64,000 bases of DNA, from positions 2,232,001 to 2,296,000 of the forward strand of contig LR134135.1 in assembly GCA_900635465.1 (NCBI GenBank), read 5' to 3'. The translations under genes were made by a program, and so were the position numbers. This stretch comes from Lelliottia amnigena (lineage in GTDB: Bacteria > Pseudomonadota > Gammaproteobacteria > Enterobacterales > Enterobacteriaceae). Shown piece by piece: positions 18,771-26,952 of the stretch. The notes under the pieces are model-generated. The model was given only the letters and a program-made list of their open reading frames with translations, had not been told where the DNA came from and searched no databases. Numbering within the stretch: the first letter of the stretch is position 1; each line of letters opens with the position of its first letter.

Positions 18771-20153
18771 TTATTCTTGAACGATGGCGCCAGCATCTTT
18801 CTTAATTTTCGGTTCTTCTTTTACGGTCAGATTAAGTCCTTTGGTCTCGAGTTCGGCATGACGAATACGCAGACCCTGGGCTGCCTCAATATTCACATTC
18901 GTAAAGTGGAAACCACTGAGCGGTGCTTCCGGCGTTCCAATAATATAGGCGGCCGCTTTGCTATCGCCGGTGGAAGTTAAATTTTCCACGGTGATATTAC
19001 TGAAGTGCGGCGTTTTATATTTTTCGAAGGGCTGTTTGGGATCGCTGTCCGGTGGATAAATTTGCTCGCCGAGCGTAAAACCGCCCTCCTGGAGCAATTT
19101 ATCGACCTCAGCTTCAACAATAGGCGCAGCTTTATAATAAGCGGAAAATACCAGCGGTACTTCGACGTTGTGCATTTTGGTGTTGCGGTAAATAATATTT
19201 TTTACCTCGCCGCCCTTCCCGCGCGGACTTTTTATTCGAATACCGTACATCGATCCTTCAAAGGTATTATTTTCCACCAGTACGTTATTCACGCCACCCG
19301 CACTTTCACTGCCAATAGAAATTCCGCGGCCCTGCTTGAGGGTATTATTGGCAATATAGATGTTATCTACCACCCCATCAGGGAAGCGCGGATCGGCTTT
19401 TTCAGCTTTGATGGCGATATGATCGTCATTGCAATCGATATAGTTATTGGTGATACGAATATTCTGGCTGTCGATAGGATCGATAGCGTCCGTATTTGGC
19501 GCATGCCACGGAGAAAGAATTCGCGTACCGTTAATATCAACATCGTGCGCATAGCGAGTCACGACGTGGAAGCTGGGTGAATGGGTTAAGGTGACGCCAT
19601 CGATCAGGACGTTATGTGAGCGCGTGATGTAAATCAGCCGCGGACGATCGGTACCGCCTTTTTTACCGGTCGCGCGGATGTTTTCTCTCCAGCGCTCCCA
19701 CCACACTGCGCCCTGACCGTCGATAGTTCCTTCCCCGACAATAGCGACGTTTTGCGCGTCTGCGACGCTGATAAACGGTAGCCAGCCGTTTTCCGCTTCG
19801 GCAAATTTAGTTTTCTCATCTGCACGATACGCAGCGACCTCGGTTGAAGCCACCAGCGTGGCGTCCTTTTCCAGTTTTAGCTGAATGTTATTTTTCAGGA
19901 ACAGCGGATTGGTTAAGAAATTGCCCTTCGGCACCAGAACTGTGCCCCCACCCGCAGCAGCGCAATCATCAATGGCTTTTTGAATGGCGTCGGTGTTCAG
20001 CGCAATTTGCAGCCGATGGCCTTCGGCACCGTATTGAGTGATATTACAAACTTTATCTGGAAACTTCACTGAACTTGCCGCCTGTGCGAGGTGAAAAGGT
20101 AATATGCCGACAGCGGCCGCTGCGACCCACAAAGGTAGAGTACGAGTGGACAT
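18771..20153 (-). CDS. Glycoside hydrolase family 28 (polygalacturonase-like), exported
   Basis: 460-aa right-handed beta-helix enzyme with a signal peptide (about residues 1-25, cleavage near AQA-AS). GH28 enzymes hydrolyse galacturonan or rhamnogalacturonan by inversion. The catalytic set is visible: NTD (220-222), DD (243-244) and RIK (306-308). The usual GHG motif is GRG (275-277), replacing the conserved His, which suggests altered substrate specificity or weaker activity. Location is periplasmic or secreted. No pectin transport genes are nearby; the following gene on the same strand is a chemoreceptor. Confidence 0.92.
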   Translation of the reverse strand: MSTRTLPLWVAAAAVGILPFHLAQAASSVKFPDKVCNITQYGAEGHRLQIALNTDAIQKAIDDCAAAGGGTVLVPKGNFLTNPLFLKNNIQLKLEKDATLVASTEVAAYRADEKTKFAEAENGWLPFISVADAQNVAIVGEGTIDGQGAVWWERWRENIRATGKKGGTDRPRLIYITRSHNVLIDGVTLTHSPSFHVVTRYAHDVDINGTRILSPWHAPNTDAIDPIDSQNIRITNNYIDCNDDHIAIKAEKADPRFPDGVVDNIYIANNTLKQGRGISIGSESAGGVNNVLVENNTFEGSMYGIRIKSPRGKGGEVKNIIYRNTKMHNVEVPLVFSAYYKAAPIVEAEVDKLLQEGGFTLGEQIYPPDSDPKQPFEKYKTPHFSNITVENLTSTGDSKAAAYIIGTPEAPLSGFHFTNVNIEAAQGLRIRHAELETKGLNLTVKEEPKIKKDAGAIVQE

Positions 20154-20452
20154 AACGATATCCTTTCATCATTTTGGTTTGTAGTTTTGTAAAAATAGCA
20201 CCGGTGTTTCTTTTTATTGAGTGTGACGATCACGGTTTACGGCATGTTGTTAATTTGCCTGAATATAGTGATGCATTTTTGGGCGGATGTATGAAGGAGG
20301 GTTCTGTGACTACGCTATTTCTCTGCCGATCGGAAAATGGGTAGCGTCCAGGCCTGAATCATTTCAAAACGGTATGACGTAGAAAGAAATAGCCTGCCGC
20401 AGTTCATTGGCAGGCTAACCGATACTTTTTTTCAACACTTATGGCAACTGAA
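20154..20452. other. Intergenic region upstream of the GH28 gene
   Basis: About 300 bp between the GH28 start and the chemoreceptor stop. It should contain the GH28 promoter (minus strand). A weak hairpin from GGCAGG-type sequence near 20394-20416 follows the chemoreceptor stop region. No open frame or recognised element. Confidence 0.4.
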
Positions 20453-22102
20453 TTAGAACGCCTGCCAGTCCTTTTCGGAACCGCGCGGCTCTATAGGTTT
20501 GCCTTGTATCACAGCGGACGAAACCTGAGGGCGCAGAGGTGGGTTGTTCATTTCTGAATCCCGCAACACAAAGACGCGAATACTCTCGATCAGGATGCGC
20601 GCCTGCTCTTTTAGTGAGCCACTGGCGGCCGAGGATTCTTCAACCAAAGAGGCATTCTGCTGCGTCGTAGTGTCAATCTGGCCCATCGTAATGTTGATCT
20701 GGGTGATACCTTCGCTTTGTTCGTGGCTGGCGCGTGCAATTTCATCCACTAACGTATGGACGCTCGAGACGGTATCGACGATCTCCTGCATACCGTTATC
20801 AGCCTGTGAGACCAGCCCGCGACCGTCGGCAATTTTGCTGACCGAGGCGCTGATAATGTCGCGGATCTCTTTGGCTGACGCCGAACTTCTTTGCGCCAGC
20901 GTTCTGACCTCTCCGGCCACAACGGCAAATCCACGCCCCTGCTCCCCGGCCCTGGCGGCCTCAACGGCAGCGTTCAACGCCAGAATATTGGTCTGGAAGG
21001 CGATACCCTCAATAACGGCAATAATATCGCCCATCTTTTCAGCACCTTTATGAATCGCTTCCATGGCTGCTGAAACTTCATGCATACGATCGCTGTTGAT
21101 TTTGACAACCTGACCGGTTTCCGTGAACAACTCATTTACGCGACGGACGTTATCAGCGGTACTTTTGATGGTGGACGTTAGCTGCTCCAGCGTCGCAGCC
21201 GTTTCGACCACGCCAGCCGCCTGTTCTTCCGTACGAGAAGCCAGATCCTGGTTACCTGCGTCAATTTGATCCGCGGCAACAGAGATACTTTCCGCGCCAT
21301 GTCTCACCTTAAGTACCGTTGACCCCAGCTCAGACACCATCTCTTTCAACGCACTCATCAGCTGACCCAGCTCATCCGTCGAGTGGACGTTAACGTCTGT
21401 CGTCAGATCACCTTGCGCTGCCCGGGTGGCTACCGTCACGGCTTCTTTCAGCGGGCGCGTAATACTGCGAGTGATATACCAGGCAATTAACGATCCCAAT
21501 ACGATGCCGAAGAGCACAGACAGCACAATCACCATCTCAGTGAGATGCGACGCTTTTTTTATGCTGGCGTGGGTGTCGTTGATGATCTCGTTTTGCAGTT
21601 CAAGAAGAGAGTGCAGCGTTTTATTATATTCCTGCGTGACAGGCATAAACCGGGTGGATATGAATTCACTCATGTTTTCATATTTTCCCTGCTCAGCCAT
21701 CTCGAGCCCCTCTTTCCGCAAGACAAGATATTTCCCTCGCGTTTCCTGAATGGCACGGAAAAACGCTTTCCCCTTTTCAAATCGCAAAAGCGGCTGGAGA
21801 GTGGATTGCACTTCCGAGGTTCTCGCCGTGTCATTTTTAATATTGTTGAGAATTTTCTCTCGTAATTTCGGGTCCTGTGTTGCCATTGCGGCGATGGTAT
21901 TTCCGCTATTTCGGTCAACCAGGGTAATCCATTCTTGTACCAGCCGTTCCTTCTGTAAATCCTGATAGATCATAGTATTAACGCTAGTGCTGTTCGACTG
22001 CGTTAATTGCCATGACATCATCCCCATGATAAACATCATAAATAGTACAAGAAAAAAACCTACACTCAGGCGGGTTCCAATACGCATGTTGCTAATTTTC
22101 AT
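20453..22102 (-). CDS. Methyl-accepting chemotaxis protein with CheR/CheB tether
   Basis: Chemoreceptor of 549 aa. Transmembrane helix near residues 12-35, four-helix periplasmic domain (TarH-like), second helix near 190-212, HAMP, and the conserved hairpin [20 protein letters not shown]. It ends DWQAF, matching the xWxxF pentapeptide that recruits CheR and CheB, which the receptor at 451-1989 lacks. Start at ATG 22102 is set by GGGAGAG upstream; the frame continues to 22138 without better support. Ligand unknown. Its position beside a GH28 glycosidase leaves plant sugars as one possibility. Confidence 0.93.
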   Translation of the reverse strand: MKISNMRIGTRLSVGFFLVLFMMFIMGMMSWQLTQSNSTSVNTMIYQDLQKERLVQEWITLVDRNSGNTIAAMATQDPKLREKILNNIKNDTARTSEVQSTLQPLLRFEKGKAFFRAIQETRGKYLVLRKEGLEMAEQGKYENMSEFISTRFMPVTQEYNKTLHSLLELQNEIINDTHASIKKASHLTEMVIVLSVLFGIVLGSLIAWYITRSITRPLKEAVTVATRAAQGDLTTDVNVHSTDELGQLMSALKEMVSELGSTVLKVRHGAESISVAADQIDAGNQDLASRTEEQAAGVVETAATLEQLTSTIKSTADNVRRVNELFTETGQVVKINSDRMHEVSAAMEAIHKGAEKMGDIIAVIEGIAFQTNILALNAAVEAARAGEQGRGFAVVAGEVRTLAQRSSASAKEIRDIISASVSKIADGRGLVSQADNGMQEIVDTVSSVHTLVDEIARASHEQSEGITQINITMGQIDTTTQQNASLVEESSAASGSLKEQARILIESIRVFVLRDSEMNNPPLRPQVSSAVIQGKPIEPRGSEKDWQAF

Positions 22103-22465
22103 AACTCTCCCTTTTATAATAACTCCAATGATCATCATGGAAATTAAGAGGTACGCTTAATGCCGATGAATCATTAGAAAGCCTTACGTTAATATCGGAG
22201 AAAATAGATTTTTCTTCAGCGCTAAATCAAAAACGGCTGAAATTAACAAAATGAACGTAGAGGGATCAGAGCTAATATCTCTGGCTTGCGCATGGGCAAA
22301 AGGATTTTAACGCAAGCTTGAAGGGATCATTCGAAGAGATAGCTAAAGATAGAATGTGTTAGACATATTATCGTCTGGACGGCTTTTCATGTACAAGGCA
22401 ACGCTACACTGCGCCGGCCAGCGTTCGTCGAGCTGTAGTGTCGGCGCAAAACCGTGAAAGCGTGT
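22103..22465. other. Intergenic region between chemoreceptor and ortT
   Basis: About 360 bp, AT-rich near the receptor promoter and containing a GC-rich stretch at about 22405-22450 (GCGCCGGCC). No gene or recognised element seen. Confidence 0.4.
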
Positions 22466-22639
22466 TTAGAATAGGGAGATAAGCAACGCGACGGGGAAAC
22501 TCATAGGCCAGGTCGAACCGACCAGGACGGCGCTAAGAAAGCGAATCCGCTTACGGTCTTTGGACAAAAACCAGGTGATGAGCGCACACAGTGCCGCCAT
22601 GACTGCGTAAAAGACCAACATTTTTTGATACAACGTCAT
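22466..22639 (-). CDS. ortT: Orphan membrane toxin OrtT (GhoT family)
   Basis: 57-aa two-helix inner-membrane protein of the GhoT/OrtT family, whose members damage the membrane and lower ATP, and which has no antitoxin partner in E. coli (OrtT, formerly YdcX). Family signatures are ITWFLSKDRKRIRFLSA and STWPMSFPVALLISLF. ATG 22639 has AAGGTG six bases upstream and gives exactly the E. coli length; the longer frame from 22648 would cover that site. In E. coli ortT lies between patD and ydcY; here accessory DNA separates it from both. Confidence 0.9.
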   Translation of the reverse strand: MTLYQKMLVFYAVMAALCALITWFLSKDRKRIRFLSAVLVGSTWPMSFPVALLISLF

Positions 22640-22686
22640 TTTGTGCACCTTATCTAAAAATAACCGCGCGCAATATGCGTCATATG

Positions 22687-22700
22687 TTGATACAGATCAA
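22687..22700. promoter_or_regulatory. FNR-type box (TTGATACAGATCAA)
   Basis: Perfect match to the FNR consensus TTGAT-N4-ATCAA, 47 bp upstream of the ortT start and about 260 bp before yeaR. The CRP consensus (TGTGA-N6-TCACA) does not fit. Position suggests oxygen-dependent control of ortT, or of a distal yeaR promoter. Confidence 0.7.
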
Positions 22701-22879
22701 GTTTTAATGTTACGGGTTATCCACTATAACTTTATGGATAATAACAATAGAGTAATCAGCGCTACATCTTCAGGGCGTTTATTCCCCCTTCCCCCCTTTA
22801 TCTCGACGTTTCTCAACGAGTCCGACAATCATAAAGGAAGTTTGAACTGTCAATAAAGAGGGGGGTTACTACCCCTTTA

Positions 22880-22902
22880 AAGTTGCATAATAAGTGCATC
22901 TT
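22880..22902. promoter_or_regulatory. NsrR-like operator before yeaR
   Basis: Two 11-bp half sites (AAGTTGCATAA and AAGTGCATCTT) separated by one base form an inverted repeat matching at 8 of 11 positions. This is the NsrR arrangement, and E. coli yeaR-yoaG is repressed by NsrR and activated by NarL. A TACCCCT heptamer at 22869-22875 could be a NarL half site. Confidence 0.6.
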
Positions 22903-22962
22903 TTGCAAAATGATGCCATCAAGGTCGTGCTCTACTAGTCCCAAGATTTAGAGGGAGTTAAT

Positions 22963-23289
22963 ATGCTACGCATTCCGTCGAGTTGTATTCATACTCGTTC
23001 CACCCCTTTCTGGAACAAAGACACCGCCCCTGCTGGCATTTTCCAACGCCATCTTGATCAAGGTACCCGTCCGGGCGTTTATCCCCGCTTATCGGTGAGC
23101 AAGGGCGCGGTGCGTTATTTGGGCTATGCTGACGATGTCACCCCGCACCCTGATAGCGAACTCATCATTGAGGCTGGTCACTTCGGTGTATTTCCCCCCG
23201 AAAAATGGCATCACATTGAAATGATGAGTGACGATACCGTCTTCAGCGTCGATTTCTTTGTCGAACCCGAGGTTTTGAAATCTTTCTGA
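22963..23289 (+). CDS. yeaR: YeaR family protein (DUF1971), copy 1
   Basis: 108-aa cupin-like DUF1971 protein. E. coli YeaR (119 aa) is induced by nitrate, nitrite and nitric oxide; its biochemical role is unsettled. Visible family motifs: STPFWNKDTAPAGIF, GTRPGVYPRLSV, EAGHFGVFPPEKWHHIE and VFSVDFFVEPE. AGGGAG precedes the ATG. The downstream gene at 23318 is a second, divergent copy, then yoaG. The operator candidates upstream suggest the known NsrR/NarL control. Confidence 0.92.
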   Translation: MLRIPSSCIHTRSTPFWNKDTAPAGIFQRHLDQGTRPGVYPRLSVSKGAVRYLGYADDVTPHPDSELIIEAGHFGVFPPEKWHHIEMMSDDTVFSVDFFVEPEVLKSF

Positions 23290-23317
23290 ACTTCTGAACG
23301 TTTATAAGGAAAAACCT

Positions 23318-23671
23318 ATGCTTAGTATTCCTGAAAATTATGTTCACACCCGCGCGACGCCATTCTGGAATAAAGATTCTGCGCCAAAGGCCCTTTTCAC
23401 TCACCACAACACGAAGGCGGGCGTCTATGGCCGCCTCTCTGTCATGCAGGGTGCGGTGAAATACTTTGGCTTTCCGGATGCCGACGCAACAGAGCCCGAT
23501 CTGGAACTCGTTATTGAAGCGGGTTCATTTGGCATTTCGCCACCCGAAAAATGGCACCGCATTGAGCTGCTGACCGACGATACCTACTTCAGCATTGATT
23601 TCTTCGCCGATCCACAGGCAAACCTCGAAGGCGCGGGGCTGGGCAAAGTCGTTAACACACATAAGGGGTAA
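23318..23671 (+). CDS. YeaR family protein (DUF1971), copy 2
   Basis: 117-aa paralogue of the preceding protein, with matching motifs (ATPFWNKDSAPKALF, AGVYGRLSVMQGAVKYFGF, EAGSFGISPPEKWHRIELL, FSIDFF). It starts 28 bases after copy 1 with AAGGA upstream and is followed four bases later by yoaG. Its C-terminus (GLGKVVNTHKG) is longer than copy 1 and resembles E. coli YeaR (QRKVIHNGK-type end). So copy 2 may be the one corresponding to E. coli yeaR. Confidence 0.92.
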   Translation: MLSIPENYVHTRATPFWNKDSAPKALFTHHNTKAGVYGRLSVMQGAVKYFGFPDADATEPDLELVIEAGSFGISPPEKWHRIELLTDDTYFSIDFFADPQANLEGAGLGKVVNTHKG

Positions 23672-23675
23672 TAGA

Positions 23676-23858
23676 ATGGGCAAAGCAACGTATACCGTCA
23701 CCGTGACCAATAACAGCAACGGTGTATCGGTAGATTATGAGACGCAAGCCCCGATGGAGCTTTTGATTCCGGATGTCGCAGCAGACGTGGTGAAGGATCT
23801 GGTGAATACCGTTCGCGGCTATGATACTGAAAACGAGCACGATGTGTGCGGTTGGTAG
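23676..23858 (+). CDS. yoaG: YoaG family protein
   Basis: 60-aa protein, the same length as E. coli YoaG, a small domain-swapped dimer cotranscribed with yeaR and induced by nitrosative stress. Recognisable from MGKATYTVTVTNNSNGVSV and the C-terminus YDTENEHDVCGW. The start at ATG 23676 lies four bases after the second yeaR copy, with AAGGGG upstream. Confidence 0.93.
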   Translation: MGKATYTVTVTNNSNGVSVDYETQAPMELLIPDVAADVVKDLVNTVRGYDTENEHDVCGW

Positions 23859-24223
23859 GAGAATCGCCGGATGACGTAACATCATCCGGCATATGCTAAA
23901 TCTTTCAGAACCCTTGACGACATCATCAGTATTCCATTTGCAATAATCTTCTCCAAACCTTCGCGGTACGAATTTATCTCTCCCTGCCCTTGGCCTTTGG
24001 GTATCCATTTCTGTTAGGGAGACATCTATCATTAGAGCTGATTAGTACTTGCTGCCCATTATACGGATTGCATTACACAATTTTTCACAATGGAGATCTG
24101 TATAAATAAACGGCAACTCAAAACGTCAGTATCGATCAGACTCTAAGATAGTGCTATAGTCGTTCTCTTTAAAATTTTACTGATTTTGTTCATATTACCT
24201 CACGGGAACAACGGGGTCACACG
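23859..24223. other. Intergenic region between yoaG and the acyltransferase gene
   Basis: Opens with a perfect hairpin at 23866-23890 (GCCGGATGA / TCATCCGGC, 7-nt loop), a probable end of the yeaR-yoaG transcript or a REP-like unit. The remaining sequence turns AT-rich toward the acyltransferase gene and must hold its promoter. No open frame supported. Confidence 0.55.
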
Positions 24224-24805
24224 ATGCTGTTTAGCTCATCAATTTTCATATTTATATTTTTACCTATATCTTTTATAGGGTATTTTTTTCTTAATAATCG
24301 TAGGCTAATATCTGCAGGAAAGTGCTGGCTTGTTGCATGTAGCCTTTTTTTCTATGGTTACTGGGATGTTAGTTATCTCCCACTACTTCTTGGCTCAATT
24401 TTCTTTAATTTTATGATTGGTAGTGCTGTTTCTCCATTCACAAAAGGTGTTCGCCTTGGTATCTCGAGAGGTACATTATTAGGTATCGCCATTAGTATTA
24501 ATCTGGCTTTCTTAGGTTATTATAAGTACACGAATTTTTTCATTGAAAATATAAACAGCCTAACAGATATAGAGCTAACCTTTAGAAATATAATCCTTCC
24601 CCTTGGAATTAGTTTCTATACTTTTACGCAAATTGCTTTTCTCGTTGATAGCTATCGTGGAAAAGTCCAAGAGTACGATTTTATAAATTATGCTCTTTTC
24701 GTAACTTTCTTTCCACATCTAATTGCCGGGCCGATACTCCATCACAAAGAGATGACACCTGATTTTGAGAGTGTAGGTATTCATCAATATAGTCTAAGTA
24801 TTTAG
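24224..24805 (+). pseudogene. MBOAT O-acyltransferase, 5' part, split by prophage
   Basis: N-terminal 177 codons of an AlgI/DltB-like membrane-bound O-acyltransferase, with five or more hydrophobic helices and the family segment PLGISFYTFTQIAFLVDSYRG. Host coding sequence runs to 24755 (HHKEM); the remaining codons to the stop at 24805 come from the prophage. The 3' part resumes at 41321. Joining 24224-24755 to 41321-42270 gives 1482 bases, an uninterrupted 493-aa protein. MBOAT proteins transfer acyl groups across the membrane to polysaccharides; the SGNH partner follows the 3' part. Confidence 0.88.
24743..24755. repeat. attL core (CACAAAGAGATGA)
   Basis: Thirteen-base direct repeat identical to 41308-41320, lying inside the MBOAT coding sequence (codons for His-Lys-Glu-Met). 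It marks the left prophage end. Confidence 0.9.
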
Positions 24806-25003
24806 CAAGACCTTACCGCAGCCAATTTCGGTACAAATGTACTTATCCGAGATGTCTGCGGTAATTTTTTGCCCCAAGGGTGCCCCATCACATAAACTTT
24901 GCGTAGCTGTTTCCAGTTTCTCAATTCATCGCTTTACGCATGCCAACTTCATCAGCATTATCACCACCGATCCGTTGTATGACTTAAAGGTGCGCACCGC
25001 TTC

Positions 25004-25321
25004 TTACACCGGACAATTCTCATCTCTGATCCGGTTGATGGTGAATGTAATCACTCCGTGCACCACGACATCTTCCAGCGATTCACCTTCTACCGCTTCA
25101 CCATCTTCAGTAATTAATGACTTCCCCATTACCTTCGCGAAGTGGTTTCGTCCGTCAAACGTGGCCAAAACTACCACACCAGGAATAACTGGCAGCGCGA
25201 AATTGATCACCGCCCAACCTCTATCCGTTTCGATAACCTTGCAGTTCATATCTACGCCGCAAAGCTTATCTACCGTCAGACGATCTTCCTCATAGTCTTT
25301 TGCCGGTGAAGGGAATCCCAT
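25004..25321 (-). CDS. UmuD-like small phage protein, no catalytic Ser motif
   Basis: 105-aa protein beginning GFPSPAKDYEEDRL, as UmuD does just after its cleavage site, and ending in a strand resembling the UmuD C-terminus (VEGESLEDVVVHGVI). The segment VVVLATFDGRNHFAKVMG aligns with the UmuD stretch that carries the catalytic lysine. The SGDSM serine motif is absent and the protein is shorter than UmuD. It may be a non-catalytic UmuD-like partner. It overlaps the upstream gene by one base and shares its LexA box. Distant similarity, by eye only. Confidence 0.55.
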   Translation of the reverse strand: MGFPSPAKDYEEDRLTVDKLCGVDMNCKVIETDRGWAVINFALPVIPGVVVLATFDGRNHFAKVMGKSLITEDGEAVEGESLEDVVVHGVITFTINRIRDENCPV

Positions 25322-25560
25322 TAGAATATCCTCCCCATGTTACGGAGCATCCAGTATCGGTTATCGCTCTGGTCTGGAGTCTTGTCAGCAAAGTCATTCT
25401 GATAACGCTCAATCCACTCGTTCGCATCTTTCCGGCTGAAGTGCCAGTTCAGGATTCCAAGCTCGCGAACAAAGTCATCCGTGCGAAGGCACAGGTATCC
25501 TTTGGGGTTACGCTGTATGGCCGCATTGAAAGCAGCGTTGATGTCCCGTAGGCGTGGCAT
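25321..25560 (-). CDS. Hypothetical SOS-linked phage protein
   Basis: 79-aa protein, not recognised. It is rich in basic and aromatic residues (RDINAAFNAAIQRNPKGY, WHFSRKDANEWIERYQNDF) and predicted mainly helical. First gene of a two-gene unit; its stop overlaps the next start (TAATG). A consensus LexA box lies 19 bp upstream of its ATG, so it should be induced by DNA damage. Confidence 0.6.
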   Translation of the reverse strand: MPRLRDINAAFNAAIQRNPKGYLCLRTDDFVRELGILNWHFSRKDANEWIERYQNDFADKTPDQSDNRYWMLRNMGRIF

Positions 25561-25578
25561 GAAGACCTCACAAATAAA

Positions 25579-25594
25579 CTGTATATATATACAG
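25579..25594. promoter_or_regulatory. LexA (SOS) box CTGTATATATATACAG
   Basis: Perfect 16-bp palindrome equal to the ideal LexA operator CTG-N10-CAG with alternating TA. It sits between the minus-strand pair ending upstream at 25560 and gtrA starting at 25673, so it could affect either direction; it is closer to the pair. Confidence 0.85.
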
Positions 25595-25672
25595 TATCGT
25601 CAATTATAAGGGTCGATCAAGTATCTATCGGATGCTAAACTTCAGACCTTTCCGAATTCACTGATTTCTAAC

Positions 25673-26035
25673 ATGTTAAAGTTATTCGCCAAGTACACAT
25701 CGATCGGCATCATCAACACACTCATTCACTGGGTCGTGTTTGCGATCTGCATTTATGTCTTCCACAGCTCACAGGCGCTGGCTAACTTCGCAGGATTCGT
25801 ATTTGCAGTAAGCTTCAGCTTTTTCGCTAACGCCAGATTCACGTTTAAGGCTCGCACAACCACGATGCGCTACATGCTTTATGTGGGGTTCATGGGGGCG
25901 CTTAGTGCCGTTGTTGGATGGGAAGCCGACAGGGTTTCTCTCGCGCCGATAGTGACGCTGGTAGTGTTCTCAGCGATTAGTCTGGTATGCGGATTCATTT
26001 ATTCAAAATACATCGTATTTAGGGATGCTAAATGA
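25673..26035 (+). CDS. gtrA: GtrA flippase-like protein (O-antigen glucosylation)
   Basis: 120-aa membrane protein of the GtrA family with four hydrophobic helices (about 10-30, 36-55, 65-85, 90-112). In serotype-converting phages GtrA flips undecaprenyl-phosphate-glucose to the periplasmic face. Signature segments are [13 protein letters not shown] and FANARFTF. It overlaps gtrB by four bases (ATGA) and heads a three-gene gtr cassette at the left prophage end, as in P22- and Sf-type phages. Confidence 0.93.
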   Translation: MLKLFAKYTSIGIINTLIHWVVFAICIYVFHSSQALANFAGFVFAVSFSFFANARFTFKARTTTMRYMLYVGFMGALSAVVGWEADRVSLAPIVTLVVFSAISLVCGFIYSKYIVFRDAK

Positions 26036-26949
26036 AAATCTCTCTTGTCGTTCCTGTCTTCAACGAAGAAGATGCGATCCCTATCTTCTATAAAACGGTC
26101 CGAGAATTCGAAGGGCTAAAAGAACACGATATAGAAATAGTCTTCATCAATGACGGCAGCAAAGACGCTACTGAGTCGATAATCAACGCACTTGCCGTAG
26201 CTGACCCATTAGTAATTCCTTTGTCGTTTACCCGTAATTTCGGTAAAGAACCCGCTCTTTTCGCTGGCCTTGACCGTGCGACCGGTAATGCTGTTATACC
26301 GATCGATGTTGACCTGCAGGACCCAATTGAGGTCATCCCGCACCTGATTGAAAAGTGGCAGGCTGGCGCGGATATGGTCCTGGCAAAACGCACTGACCGT
26401 TCGACAGATGGGCACCTAAAACGTAAATCTGCCGAATGGTTCTATAAGCTGCACAACAAAATCAGCAATCCCAAAATTGAAGAGAACGTGGGCGACTTTC
26501 GCCTGATGTCTCGCGCTATCGTGGAAAACATTAAGCTTCTGCCAGAACGCAACCTTTTTATGAAAGGCATATTAAGCTGGGTTGGCGGTAAAACTGACGT
26601 TGTTGAGTACGCGCGAGCTGAACGCGTGGCTGGCGATTCGAAATTCAATGGCTGGAAACTCTGGAACCTTGCACTTGAAGGGATAACGAGCTTCTCAACT
26701 GTGCCATTACGCATGTGGACATACATCGGACTGGCTGTCGCCGGGATGTCATTCTTTTACGGCGCCTGGATGATTGTGGACACTCTGGCTTTCGGAAATC
26801 CCGTCCGCGGCTACCCTTCGCTGCTCGTGTCAATCCTGTTTCTCGGTGGCGTACAGTTGATTGGCATCGGCGTACTCGGCGAGTACATCGGAAGAATTTA
26901 CACAGAAGTCAAAAAAAGACCTCGCTATGTTTTAAAAAAGGAAGGCTAA
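26032..26949 (+). CDS. gtrB: Bactoprenol glucosyltransferase GtrB
   Basis: 305-aa family 2 glycosyltransferase that makes undecaprenyl-phosphate-glucose from UDP-glucose at the cytoplasmic face. N-terminal GT-A domain with [22 protein letters not shown] and the metal-binding DVDLQDP motif (about residues 94-100); two C-terminal transmembrane helices (about 230-255 and 265-290) as in GtrB. The start overlaps gtrA by ATGA; gtr follows after three bases. Confidence 0.94.
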   Translation: MKISLVVPVFNEEDAIPIFYKTVREFEGLKEHDIEIVFINDGSKDATESIINALAVADPLVIPLSFTRNFGKEPALFAGLDRATGNAVIPIDVDLQDPIEVIPHLIEKWQAGADMVLAKRTDRSTDGHLKRKSAEWFYKLHNKISNPKIEENVGDFRLMSRAIVENIKLLPERNLFMKGILSWVGGKTDVVEYARAERVAGDSKFNGWKLWNLALEGITSFSTVPLRMWTYIGLAVAGMSFFYGAWMIVDTLAFGNPVRGYPSLLVSILFLGGVQLIGIGVLGEYIGRIYTEVKKRPRYVLKKEG

Positions 26950-26952
26950 AGG

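Noticed and set aside
22641..22856. Plus-strand 71-codon frame before yeaR
   Set aside because: Covers the FNR box and promoter region, no homology or ribosome-binding site.
24700..24760. tRNA attachment site for the prophage
   Set aside because: No cloverleaf at either end; the repeats lie in the MBOAT coding sequence.
24837..25295. Plus-strand 152-codon frame inside the prophage left end
   Set aside because: Antisense to the UmuD-like gene, which has a coupled partner and a LexA box; composition is typical of a shadow frame.
25595..25710. Dam/OxyR-type phase-variation control of the gtr cassette
   Set aside because: Known phase-variable gtr promoters have clustered GATC sites; here only one GATC lies upstream (25615) and one inside gtrA (25702).
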